Shown here piece by piece: positions 7,585 through 14,788 of a DNA stretch of 16,728 nucleotides. Within the stretch, counting starts at the first letter, position 1, and every line of letters begins with the position of its first letter. Where the stretch lies: positions 1 through 16,728 of the forward strand of contig CADBLV010000138.1 in the NCBI GenBank assembly GCA_902795555.1. The letters run 5' to 3'. This DNA is from an uncultured Eubacteriales bacterium. GTDB lineage: Bacteria > Bacillota_A > Clostridia > Christensenellales > Aristaeellaceae. The notes under the pieces are model-generated. The model saw only the letters and a list, made by a program, of their open reading frames with translations, did no database searches and was not told the DNA's origin. A program made the position numbers and the translations under genes.

Positions 7585-7690
7585 GATCTTCGATAAAAAC
7601 GACTTGTCGTTTTTATAACATCAAAGGTGCGTCGAAGATCGTATGAGACGGGATGACGTGCTTTGCCGCGGCATCAGCGTGCAAAGCACG
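7585..7690. repeat. nested and neighbouring inverted repeats in the intergenic region
   Basis: ATAAAAACGA (7593-7602) and TCGTTTTTAT (7607-7616) form a perfect stem around CTTG. GATCTTCGA (7585-7593) and TCGAAGATC (7632-7640) enclose it. CGTGCTTTGC (7657-7666) pairs with GCAAAGCACG (7681-7690), while GCGTGC (7677-7682) could instead pair with GCACGC (7686-7691), so the last two are mutually exclusive. All of it lies between the boxes at 7543 and 7716, upstream of both putative start sites. It is not part of either leader. It may be a small mobile repeat, a small RNA or a DNA structure. The rest of the 7464-7816 gap holds only the two promoters. Confidence 0.6.
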
Positions 7691-7715
7691 CGGTTCCTCA
7701 GGGTGCGTTTCGGAA

Positions 7716-7768
7716 CTTGACATTCAGGAACACACCCCTTGTCGGGGAACCGGTGAATATGATATCAT
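7716..7768 (+). promoter_or_regulatory. putative promoter and upstream box for the central operon
   Basis: Box CTTGACATTCAGGAACA (7716-7732), then TTGTCG (7739-7744) as -35, an 18-nt spacer and TATCAT (7763-7768) as -10. The box-to--35 distance is 22 nt. The block from TTGACATTC to CCCCTTGnCGG is shared with 3962-3990. Confidence 0.55.
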
Positions 7769-7816
7769 ATATAGAAACAACCGAGCGGATTACAAGGAAG
7801 AGGAGTTGAGTGATTC

Positions 7817-8560
7817 ATGAAATTCAAAAGAATCGTAGCGCTGGTTCTGGCGGTCTGCCTTTGTGCTTCCTTTGCCTTTGCAGAGGACGAAAAAGAGGAA
7901 AAGGAAGAAAAGAAGCCTGTGACGGAAAAGATGACAGAAGCCTGGAACGATACAAAATCCTGGGTCGGAGATGCCTGGGGCCATGCTTCGGAATGGGTTA
8001 CAGATACATGGAACAGTGGCTCTGAATGGGTCACTGATGTATGGGGAGACGCTTCCACCTGGGTTTCTGAAAACTATGATTCGGCCGCGAAATCGGTCAG
8101 TTCCTGGTGGACCGGGATGATTGACGCCGCGGGAAGCAAGGCGAACAACGCCTGGAAATGGATCGGTCAGGAGTCTCAGGCTTTTGTTTCAACGGTGAGC
8201 GAAAAATACGAAGACATCCGTGCGGCTGCCCAGAAAGGTCTTACGGAAGCAGGAGACAGCATCAAAAAAGTCTATGAAGACCTGCTGAAGAAACTGAACC
8301 TGGATGATATTGACATCGCCAAAATTCTGGAAACCATCAAGACCTATGCCGCGAAAATCGGCGTGTCCTCCGCAAAAGTGGCGATCATTCTTCTTCCTTA
8401 CGTGGTGAAAACGGTTAATGAAAGCATCACGACAGGAAAATCGATTCCCGCGATTGTTGTCGCACAGCTTCTGACAGCCGTTGCAAACGAACTGGAGCTC
8501 AATAAGGAAGGTCAGGCCGATCTGCTGATCGAGAAACTTGTCGAAGCCCTCGGTATATGA
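7817..8560 (+). CDS. secreted Trp-rich amphipathic-helix protein
   Basis: The protein has 247 residues. The ATG at 7817 has AGAGGAG about 11 nt upstream. Residues 1-22 are a signal peptide (KFKRI, apolar core, AFA|E). An acidic/basic stretch of Glu and Lys follows (23-38). About 39-90 holds tandem 11-residue units of the type (E/S/T)WVxDxWxxxS: SWVGDAWGHAS, EWVTDTWNSGS, EWVTDVWGDAS, TWVSENYDSA. Undecad repeats with regular aromatics form amphipathic helices that lie on lipid surfaces, as in apolipoproteins. The rest is helical, with KVYEDLLKKLN near 150 and an apolar segment VSSAKVAIILLPYVVKTV. I do not recognise a family. It is the first gene of a run with two membrane-protein genes (34 and 57 nt gaps) and a two-component system, and probably works with them at the cell surface. 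Confidence 0.75.
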   Translation: MKFKRIVALVLAVCLCASFAFAEDEKEEKEEKKPVTEKMTEAWNDTKSWVGDAWGHASEWVTDTWNSGSEWVTDVWGDASTWVSENYDSAAKSVSSWWTGMIDAAGSKANNAWKWIGQESQAFVSTVSEKYEDIRAAAQKGLTEAGDSIKKVYEDLLKKLNLDDIDIAKILETIKTYAAKIGVSSAKVAIILLPYVVKTVNESITTGKSIPAIVVAQLLTAVANELELNKEGQADLLIEKLVEALGI

Positions 8561-8594
8561 ACATCCTGCAAAAAAACGAAAGGAATCTTTACTG

Positions 8595-10373
8595 ATGAGC
8601 GTAGTTTTTAAGCGGGTGGCAGCTTTTATGATGCTGGTCATGCTGATGATCAGCATGGCCATGGCGGAAGAGAGTCCTGTAAACACCTATACGCTGACCG
8701 AAGAAAATGACCGGGTCAAGACAAAGCGTGATAACGGCTTTATCGAAGCGGAAGACATCGATCAGAAGGACAAACACTTTGGGTGGGGTCTGGGAACGTT
8801 TTATATTCAGGGATACAGCGATGTGATCCTCGAAGCGGACGGGACGCCCGTGTTTTTGAAAAACGAGGGTGACCAGATTGTTTTCGGATTTCACCTCACG
8901 CAGGATATCAACGCGCTGAACGGCGATTCCGGAATACGCATCTATGAAGATACCGATGGATTTGACACCGCTTTTGCGGTCAAAAAAACCAATTTCGGAA
9001 AGGGCTGCCTGATCATTCGGAAATCTGACGAAAACGGGCATGCGAAAGAACCGACGGTCATTCCGGATTATCTGGAAAAGGTGGCAGCAAACGCACCGGA
9101 AACGACGGTGGGTCCGCTGACGGAGGGAATCTATAAGGGGCAACTCGACTATGAAATACAATACGATAAGAAATTAGGATTTCACGGATACGACGATTAC
9201 AAAATTCCCTTCAGCTTTAAGATCAGAACAGAGGAAGCGTTCCATGAAACGGCGGCCGCTGCTGCCGTCGGGGATTCAAACGGAAACCAGGCAGGTACCA
9301 CAGCCGTCACAGCCGGCGGGAAAACAAACGGAAACACAGCCCCGACAGAAACAAAGGCCGCCGCTGCGGATGCAAACCGAATCCAGAACGGAGCGATCAT
9401 CGTGGCAATCTGCGCTGTGGTGATTTTCGCTTTAGGCGCCATGGCTGTCATCATCAAAGAAAGAAAAACGTCATCCGGAAATAGCGATCAGGAGAACCCT
9501 TCCGCTCTTCCGGACGGCGGACAGCAAAAGAAAGAGCCGAAACTTTCGCGGAAAATCCTTGTCATCGTCATTCTTCTGACGGCCGCGCTGCTGTGTATCT
9601 TTGTGCTCAGACCCATCCTGTCCAGCAAGGATACTTATGCGGGATCCATCGCTTTCCTTGAGGAAAGACTGGCTAATACCAACAAACTGATCCTCGGTTC
9701 CGGAAGCGCGTCCTTCATTATGAGCATGTTCCCGGAAGACACCGGAACCCCCATCGCAAACGAACTGGCCAAACTCTCCAGTCATCTGCTGCTGATTACC
9801 TCGTCCATCCTGCTTGAAAGATATTTAATCACGGCCATCGGCCTTGCAGCATGCATTATCATCTTTCCCGCAGCCTGCCTCTTTGGTATTGCGGCAGTTG
9901 CCGCAACGCGGAAAGAGAACAGAAGGAAACTGGCCGAGCATGCTATCCGGATGTGTGTCTTTGGCATCTGCTTCATTTTAATCATTCCACTGGGATGCGC
10001 ATGCGGACAAACGATTGAGGAGCTGAACCGGGATTCCATCAACCGGGCCATGGCCATCGCTGAGGAAGCCAACAGGATTGTTGAGCAGATTCCGGAGACG
10101 GAAGAAAAGAATATCTTCGGCAAAGTCAAAGACTTTTTCTCAGACATCTGGAGCTCCGCAACACAGGCATACGACTGGGGGAAATCTGTTCTGTCGAACT
10201 ATATGTCGTCCGTATCGGTCATGCTGGTAACGACGATCGCCATCCCGATTATGATCCTGCTGGCATTTATCTGGGCGATCATCTTCCTGACAAGGAAAGA
10301 TTTCGCGAGGATGCTGCTCGGAACGCCCGAAGAGGATGCCAACAAGGCTCCGGGCAGGGAAGTCGGATGCTGA
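8595..10373 (+). CDS. membrane protein with signal peptide, N-terminal ectodomain and about five membrane segments
   Basis: The protein has 592 residues. The ATG at 8595 has AAAGGAA 9 nt upstream; a longer frame begins inside the preceding gene but lacks a site. Residues 1-24 are a signal peptide (MAMA|E). Residues 26-215 form a soluble, beta-rich ectodomain with FGWGLGTFYIQGYSDV (62-77), DGTPVFLKNEGDQIVFGFHL (82-101) and KTNFGKGCLIIRKSDENG (131-148). An Ala/Thr/Gly/Asn linker (218-262) leads to membrane segments at about 266-287, 320-341, 398-432, 452-471 and 540-566, with a helical stretch (475-535) between the last two. I do not recognise the family. The ectodomain looks like a binding or sensing module. 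Its position between the Trp-rich secreted protein and another membrane protein suggests an envelope complex; that is inference. Confidence 0.8.
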   Translation: MSVVFKRVAAFMMLVMLMISMAMAEESPVNTYTLTEENDRVKTKRDNGFIEAEDIDQKDKHFGWGLGTFYIQGYSDVILEADGTPVFLKNEGDQIVFGFHLTQDINALNGDSGIRIYEDTDGFDTAFAVKKTNFGKGCLIIRKSDENGHAKEPTVIPDYLEKVAANAPETTVGPLTEGIYKGQLDYEIQYDKKLGFHGYDDYKIPFSFKIRTEEAFHETAAAAAVGDSNGNQAGTTAVTAGGKTNGNTAPTETKAAAADANRIQNGAIIVAICAVVIFALGAMAVIIKERKTSSGNSDQENPSALPDGGQQKKEPKLSRKILVIVILLTAALLCIFVLRPILSSKDTYAGSIAFLEERLANTNKLILGSGSASFIMSMFPEDTGTPIANELAKLSSHLLLITSSILLERYLITAIGLAACIIIFPAACLFGIAAVAATRKENRRKLAEHAIRMCVFGICFILIIPLGCACGQTIEELNRDSINRAMAIAEEANRIVEQIPETEEKNIFGKVKDFFSDIWSSATQAYDWGKSVLSNYMSSVSVMLVTTIAIPIMILLAFIWAIIFLTRKDFARMLLGTPEEDANKAPGREVGC

Positions 10374-10385
10374 TGGGTTGACGAA

Positions 10386-10425
10386 GAGAATGGCAGGTGT
10401 GAACCTGCAGTTCACAGAGGAGGGA
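10386..10425 (+). repeat. dispersed repeat, copy B, supplying a ribosome binding site
   Basis: It is similar to copy A (33 of 40 positions). Its core folds as GTGAAC-CTGCA-GTTCAC (10399-10415) and runs directly into AGAGGAGGG, the ribosome binding site of the gene at 10431. It fills most of the 57-nt gap between two membrane-protein genes, so a hairpin can form just upstream of the Shine-Dalgarno sequence. Confidence 0.7.
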
Positions 10426-10430
10426 AAAGC

Positions 10431-11633
10431 ATGATGGGAAAGAAACGCGTAAGAATTCACGAGCATACCGCTGCAAACGACATACGGTACAGAGGTCCGC
10501 TGGGGCCCCAGAGCTTCCAGGTGCTTGGCTGGATCTGCATCATTCTGGCCCTGGTGGCGGCGCTCCTCAGTGTCGCCTGCAAGGTCGATCCGGCCATTCA
10601 GCAGAAGCTGGGCGGTGTGGCAACCGTACTGTTCTATATCTCGCAGTGCTCGCTGCCTTTCCTGCTGCTGGTCAACTTTTCCCAGATCTTAAACAGCACC
10701 GAAGGATACAGAAAACAGATGCTGAAAAACGGCGGAGCCGCAGCGGCAATTATTGTCGCCGCGTATCTGTTCGGCGGCCGTTATTTCATCGGGATCCTGG
10801 AAAAGATCGCGGTTCCGAAGGAAGAAGTTCTGAAAACAGTGACAGAGATCTTCTATATGGCGCGGCCCACGGGCTTTCTCGCGTTTAACCTGTTTATCGA
10901 CCTGTTCCTGTGCACCCTGATCATGTATCTGCTCAACGCCCGGCCAAAGCGCATTTTTACCGATAAAAAGGTTATCATCCTGCGGCTGCTCGTGATCCTT
11001 CCCATTGCCTATGAAGCGGTTTGCCTGTGGCTTAAGATTGAATCGGCCAGCGGCAGACTCAGGCTGCCGCTCTGGGCGATGCCGCTGCTGACGGTGAAGC
11101 CGCCGATGATGGTGCTGCTGTTCATATTCATGGCTTTCCTGATCAAGTTCCGGGAATGGCGTTTCTGCCGATACGGTCGCAGCTACGAAGAATATCAGGA
11201 GTTCATGAAGTCCAACAGGAATTCCTTCCACTTCTCGGTTCATCTGGCCATCTCCATGGCTGTCTTCGCGGTCATCGACCTGATCCTGTGGATTGTCCTG
11301 ATGTACAATCTGGCCGGATCCCGCGGCGCGATTGACCCTGCCACCGGGGAGATCGTACAAAAATCCCTCGATTCGATTTATGCCCTGGCCGATGATATCG
11401 GCATCGGGAAATCCTGGCCGATGCTCTTTGTTGCGCCGCTCATGCTGCTGTATTCCTACAACCGGGAGCCGAAGCATAAGATCATCAGCTCGCTGCTCCC
11501 GATTGCGGGCACGGCCATTATGGTGCTCATTCTCTTTGAGGCACTTCGTTTCGGCCTGGGTCTGCTGATGGACGGAAAGCAGATCAACCTGATCCAGCTC
11601 AAAGAAACTGTTGCGGCGCTCATGGCAAAATAG
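10431..11633 (+). CDS. polytopic membrane protein of unknown function
   Basis: The protein has 400 residues counted from the first of two adjacent ATG codons; GAGGAGGG lies 6 nt from the first and 9 nt from the second (10434), so either may be used. A basic N-terminus (KKRVRIHEH) precedes about nine membrane segments, roughly at 29-52, 58-80, 101-120, 146-168, 182-203, 216-240, 268-291, 325-344 and 352-374. A charged loop FREWRFCRYGRSYEEYQEFM sits between the sixth and seventh, and an extracytoplasmic or loop segment with DPATGEIVQKSLDS comes before the eighth. I see no transporter or enzyme motif I can name. It lies 57 nt after the ectodomain protein gene and 54 nt before the response regulator, and is likely cotranscribed with both. 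Confidence 0.8.
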   Translation: MMGKKRVRIHEHTAANDIRYRGPLGPQSFQVLGWICIILALVAALLSVACKVDPAIQQKLGGVATVLFYISQCSLPFLLLVNFSQILNSTEGYRKQMLKNGGAAAAIIVAAYLFGGRYFIGILEKIAVPKEEVLKTVTEIFYMARPTGFLAFNLFIDLFLCTLIMYLLNARPKRIFTDKKVIILRLLVILPIAYEAVCLWLKIESASGRLRLPLWAMPLLTVKPPMMVLLFIFMAFLIKFREWRFCRYGRSYEEYQEFMKSNRNSFHFSVHLAISMAVFAVIDLILWIVLMYNLAGSRGAIDPATGEIVQKSLDSIYALADDIGIGKSWPMLFVAPLMLLYSYNREPKHKIISSLLPIAGTAIMVLILFEALRFGLGLLMDGKQINLIQLKETVAALMAK

Positions 11634-11687
11634 CGGGTACCGTCATCTGCTGCGGATAAGTGATTCAGTTGCGGAAGGTGTTGTGGT

Positions 11688-12287
11688 ATGAGTGCTTTGT
11701 TATCAGAAACGCTGCGAAAATTGAGAGAGAAAAGAGGATACTCTCAGAAACAGCTTGGCGATTTGCTGTTTGTTAACCATTCTACGGTAGCCCGTTGGGA
11801 AAGCGGCAGCCGCCTGCCGGACGCGACGATGATCACCCGCCTCTCCAAAGTGCTGGATGTGGATGTCAATACGCTGCTCTCCGCCGCGGTCGTGAGCGAC
11901 GAGTCTCCCAACGTCATCCTGGTGGATGACAGCAAGGTCATCCTCTCCGACGGTGTGGCCGTGCTGGAGGAGGTCCTGCCAAACGCCACGATCACGGGCT
12001 TTATCTGGCCGCAGGAAGCGATCGATTACGCGAAGACGAACCGGGTCGCCCTGGCCATTCTGGATATTGAGCTGGGCACGGCCAGCGGGTTTGACCTGTG
12101 CCGCAGATTGCAGGAGATCAATCCCTGCACGAATATCGTGTTCCTGACCGCGTTTCCCGACTATGCCCTTGACGCATGGGAAACCAGGGCCAGTGGATTT
12201 GTGGTGAAACCGCTAACCCCGGAGCGCGTGCGGGATCAGCTGAAAAAGCTGCGTTTTCCCTTTTCCACGGGAGTGATAGGGGCATGA
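11688..12287 (+). CDS. response regulator with N-terminal XRE helix-turn-helix and C-terminal receiver domain
   Basis: The protein has 199 residues. GGAAGGTG lies 7 nt before the ATG. Residues 5-64 are an XRE/Cro-type DNA-binding domain (SQKQLGDLLFVNHSTVARWESG at 19-40 is the helix-turn-helix). Residues 75-188 are a CheY-like receiver: acidic pair D80/D81, phospho-acceptor D126 in AILDIEL, T154 in FLTAF and K174 in VVKPL, with the DYALDAWETRASGF region typical of LytR/AgrR-type receivers. Most response regulators carry DNA binding after the receiver; here it comes before, and no LytTR domain is present. The ATGA overlap with the next gene marks that kinase as its partner. It may regulate the upstream membrane genes, possibly by binding the boxes at 3928-3975, 7543-7559 and 7716-7732, which is unproven. 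Confidence 0.88.
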   Translation: MSALLSETLRKLREKRGYSQKQLGDLLFVNHSTVARWESGSRLPDATMITRLSKVLDVDVNTLLSAAVVSDESPNVILVDDSKVILSDGVAVLEEVLPNATITGFIWPQEAIDYAKTNRVALAILDIELGTASGFDLCRRLQEINPCTNIVFLTAFPDYALDAWETRASGFVVKPLTPERVRDQLKKLRFPFSTGVIGA

Positions 12288-13561
12288 ACGACTGGATCAG
12301 TTTTTTTTACAGCTTCATCCTCGGCGCTGCTCTGCTGCTTGCCGTGCTGGGCGTGTGGTTCACTGCCATCATGCCGGGCCTTGACCGCTGGAGCAGGCGT
12401 TTCTTCCGGGCTTATTTCATCGTGCTTACGGTGTGCTGCGTTTCTGCCTTTATGGAAATGGCCAGCCCCTTCTTTTCCCTCCCGCATGCAGTGATCCTTC
12501 TGGTACTGTATATCGAATGCCTGTTCCTCTCGCTGCCGATGCCCATGCTGACGGTCTGTCTGCTGCACACCTGCGGAGATCGTCTGCGCGAAAGCAATCT
12601 CTTTCGTGCCGTAATCGGAGCGTGGGCGGTCTATGTCGTTCTGCTGCTGTCATCCCCGTTTATCGGCATATTCTCTCATTCTGCGTCGGATGGGCAGTAT
12701 AACCGCGGGCCCCTGTACCCGCTGATGCTGCTGCCGCTGATCGTCATCATGCTGCTGAATCTCGCGGGCGCGATCCGGCGCCGGAAACGGCTCTCCTATA
12801 AAACCTATATCAGCTTTCTCATTGCCATCCTGCCGATGACGGTCACGCTGCTGGTGCAGATGTTCGTCGACGTCTTCGTGCTTCTCGACGTCAGCATTGT
12901 TCTCTTTTCCCTTTCCATGTTCAGCCTGATCCTGTCCGACCAGATTGAGCAGGATCTCAGGCATCAGCGGGAAATTGCCAATCAGCGCGCCAGCATCATG
13001 GTGCTTCAAATGCGGCCGCATTTCATTTATAATACTCTGATGAGCATTTACGGTCTCTGCAATCAGGACCCGCAGAAGGCCCGACAGGTCACGATGGATT
13101 TCACGGATTATCTTCGGAAGAACTTCAAAGCCATTGCCAGCGAGAATACGATTCCCTTTTCCGCGGAGCTGGAGCATACCCGCGCCTACCTTGCCGTGGA
13201 ACAGGCGCAGCACGAGGAAATGCTGGTTGTGGAATATGACATGCAGTTTACCCAGTTCCGCCTGCCTCCGCTGACCCTGCAGCCTCTTGCGGAGAATGCC
13301 GTCAAACACGGCATGAACCCTTATGCCGGGCCGCTTCATGTAACGATCCGGACCTGTCTCACGGACAAAGACAGCGTGATTGTCGTGGAGGACAACGGCC
13401 CCGGTTTTGATGAGGCGGAGATGAACGAAACGCATACAACCCTGACGAACATCCGGCAGCGGCTGGAACTGATGTGCGGAGGAAAACTGGAAATCAAACC
13501 CCGAGATGAGGGCGGAACCATTGTCACCGTAACGATCCCCAACCATACCCCGGGGAAATAA
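12284..13561 (+). CDS. LytS-type sensor histidine kinase
   Basis: The protein has 425 residues and starts at the ATG that overlaps the regulator's stop (ATGA). Residues about 5-216 hold six or seven membrane segments with little outside them, so sensing is probably within the membrane. Residues 228-310 form the His_kinase domain with MRPHFIYNTL (H246 is the phospho-acceptor). The ATPase domain has ENAVKHG (337-343), EDNGPGF (369-375) and EGGTIVTV (409-416). In related kinases a GxGLxN box precedes the helix IRQRL; here the same place reads THTTLTNIRQRL, lacking the glycines. It should autophosphorylate and pass phosphate to D126 of the XRE-receiver protein. No terminator lies between its stop and the next promoter. 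Confidence 0.9.
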   Translation: MNDWISFFYSFILGAALLLAVLGVWFTAIMPGLDRWSRRFFRAYFIVLTVCCVSAFMEMASPFFSLPHAVILLVLYIECLFLSLPMPMLTVCLLHTCGDRLRESNLFRAVIGAWAVYVVLLLSSPFIGIFSHSASDGQYNRGPLYPLMLLPLIVIMLLNLAGAIRRRKRLSYKTYISFLIAILPMTVTLLVQMFVDVFVLLDVSIVLFSLSMFSLILSDQIEQDLRHQREIANQRASIMVLQMRPHFIYNTLMSIYGLCNQDPQKARQVTMDFTDYLRKNFKAIASENTIPFSAELEHTRAYLAVEQAQHEEMLVVEYDMQFTQFRLPPLTLQPLAENAVKHGMNPYAGPLHVTIRTCLTDKDSVIVVEDNGPGFDEAEMNETHTTLTNIRQRLELMCGGKLEIKPRDEGGTIVTVTIPNHTPGK

Positions 13562-13574
13562 CATAAAAGAACCC

Positions 13575-13603
13575 TTGCAGCGTTTCGTTGCCCATGATAC
13601 AAT
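13575..13603 (+). promoter_or_regulatory. sigma-A promoter of the small basic protein gene
   Basis: TTGCAG (13575-13580), a 17-nt spacer and TACAAT (13598-13603). It starts 14 nt after the kinase stop codon. Transcription would begin near 13610, leaving a leader of about 26 nt. Confidence 0.75.
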
Positions 13604-13635
13604 ATGCTTATGCCATGGGAAGGGAGATGGTGTTC

Positions 13636-13881
13636 ATGGCCAGATTTGTTCCAAAGGGCAAGCTGAGTAAGAAGGCTCAGAAGGAACTGAACCGTCAGCT
13701 ACGAACGATGTGGGACTTCAACCCAGCCAGCAGGGCCATTGACAGCAAAAAACGGTATAACCGCAAGAAAAACACCCGCGACCGAAACGATGACTACGGC
13801 GCGGGTGTTTTTTATGAGCCGGTCTCCGGCCGATGGCCGGTTCCGCCCCTTCGGGGGCGGTTTCTTTTGTCAGAGGCCTGA
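13636..13881 (+). CDS. small basic protein whose frame crosses its own terminator; candidate ribosome-rescue factor
   Basis: The frame gives 81 residues from the ATG at 13636, with AGGGAG 9 nt upstream; an in-frame ATG at 13615 has no site. Residues 1-45 are strongly basic: KGKLSKKAQKELNRQL, then WDFNPASRAIDSKKRYNRKK. From N46 the codons lie inside a perfect terminator hairpin (13771-13809 plus Ts), and the last 20 or so residues are encoded by a second terminator region (13843-13868), so they are unlikely to be selected protein. If transcription stops at the first terminator, the mRNA ends near codon 59 without a stop codon. E. coli arfA and B. subtilis brfA, small basic rescue factors, use this arrangement so that trans-translation destroys the product unless tmRNA fails. 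Recognition as a rescue factor is inference; the sequence also resembles small conserved clostridial proteins of unknown function. Confidence 0.6.
   Translation: MARFVPKGKLSKKAQKELNRQLRTMWDFNPASRAIDSKKRYNRKKNTRDRNDDYGAGVFYEPVSGRWPVPPLRGRFLLSEA
13771..13813 (+). terminator. intrinsic terminator inside the small gene
   Basis: AACACCCGCG (13771-13780) and CGCGGGTGTT (13800-13809) form a perfect 10-bp stem with a 19-nt loop, followed by a run of six Ts ending at 13813. Every base up to this point is in-frame coding sequence, and the stop codon lies 66 nt further on. Confidence 0.85.
13843..13868 (+). terminator. second intrinsic terminator
   Basis: CCGCCCC (13843-13849) pairs with GGGGCGG (13854-13860) around a stable TTCG tetraloop, followed by TTTCTTTT. 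It is a backup stop 35-55 nt after the first terminator, still before the stop codon of the small frame (13879-13881). The rest of the 13882-14088 gap holds only the promoter at 13967. Confidence 0.85.
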
Positions 13882-13966
13882 ATCTGCCCCGGGAAAGGTC
13901 TGACTCCACCCGGGCGGAGAAGCCGGACGTTTTTTCCGGAGGCCGGTCCCGGGCTGTACGGGGCCA

Positions 13967-13995
13967 TTGAAAACAAGCATACTTTATGGCATAAT
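13967..13995 (+). promoter_or_regulatory. sigma-A promoter upstream of the HD-GYP remnant
   Basis: TTGAAA (13967-13972), a 17-nt spacer and CATAAT (13990-13995). A small imperfect hairpin (AAGCA...TGCTT, about 14020-14045) lies in the leader. Confidence 0.6.
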
Positions 13996-14088
13996 GTTTT
14001 CCGCGGATTGCCCGCAAAAGCACTTCCATCTTGAAGATGTGCTTAAAGAAGGCTCTCCGCGCGCGACAGAAGAATCGGAGGGGTACGG

Positions 14089-14788
14089 ATGAAAGATCGA
14101 TCTCCGGGACGCCACGGAAGAGAAGAAAAACCTGGAACTTCTGACGAACTATAACGACCGGCTGAACCGGGAGGTTGCGGAAAAGACCCGGAACATTGAG
14201 GCGATCCAGGAAAAGCTTGTCCTGAGCATGGCGGACATGGTTGAAAACCGGGACAGCAACACGGGCGGCCACGTCCGGCGTACCAGCGATATCGTCGGCA
14301 TCCTGGTCCGGGAAATCATGGAGAGTCATCTTTTCCCGCTGGAAGAAAACCTGGCGCGGGATATTATCCGAACGGCGCCGATGCACGACCTCGGAAAGGT
14401 CAGCATCGATTCCGGAATCCTGAATAAGCCTGCCCGGCTGACCTCCGAAGAATACGCGATCATGAAGACCCATTCGACCATCAGCGGACAGATGGTGAAA
14501 ATCCTCCTGGAGGGCGTGGAGGAGGACAGCCTTGTGCAGACTGCCTACCGCCTTGCGCGTCACCACCACGAGCGCTGGGATGGGAAGGGTTATCCGGATG
14601 ATCTGGTCGGAGAGATGATCCCCGTCGAAGCCCGGATCATGGCGGTAGCAGACGTTTACGATGCTTTGGTCAGCAAGATGAAAAAAGACACCGCACTTCG
14701 TGCAGGTATATTTCCTGATTCGCGGAGTGAGATGCCCTTGTTGGCTGTTGCAGGCGGTTTTCCCCGTTATTCCCGGGCGAGCAGGTAG
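14089..14788 (+). pseudogene. HD-GYP domain protein remnant, frameshifted near the start and truncated at both ends
   Basis: An ATG at 14089 with GGAGGGG 5 nt upstream gives only 21 codons. The HD-GYP frame is blocked at 14090-14092 and opens after it; its first internal ATG is at 14228. A tandem GATCGATC (14095-14102) explains the break: removing one GATC joins ATG AAA GAT CTC to the downstream frame, giving a DLRDATEEKKNLELL start like the end of a PAS domain and its linker. Then come GGHVRRTSDIV, MHDLGKVSID (HD motif) and HHERWDGKGYP (GYP motif), so the cyclic-di-GMP phosphodiesterase core is visible. After ADVYDALVSK (to 14677) the family's last helices are replaced by unrelated sequence running to 14788, where it overlaps the STAS gene end. 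A PAS or receiver domain is probably lost upstream. Translation from 14228 remains possible but would lack the first helix. Likely non-functional. Confidence 0.7.

Noticed and set aside
10689..11477. 262-codon minus-strand frame
   Set aside because: Antisense to the polytopic membrane protein, rich in Gln/His/Asp, without a ribosome binding site.
12650..13564. 304-codon minus-strand frame
   Set aside because: Antisense to the kinase gene, whose conserved motifs are clear.
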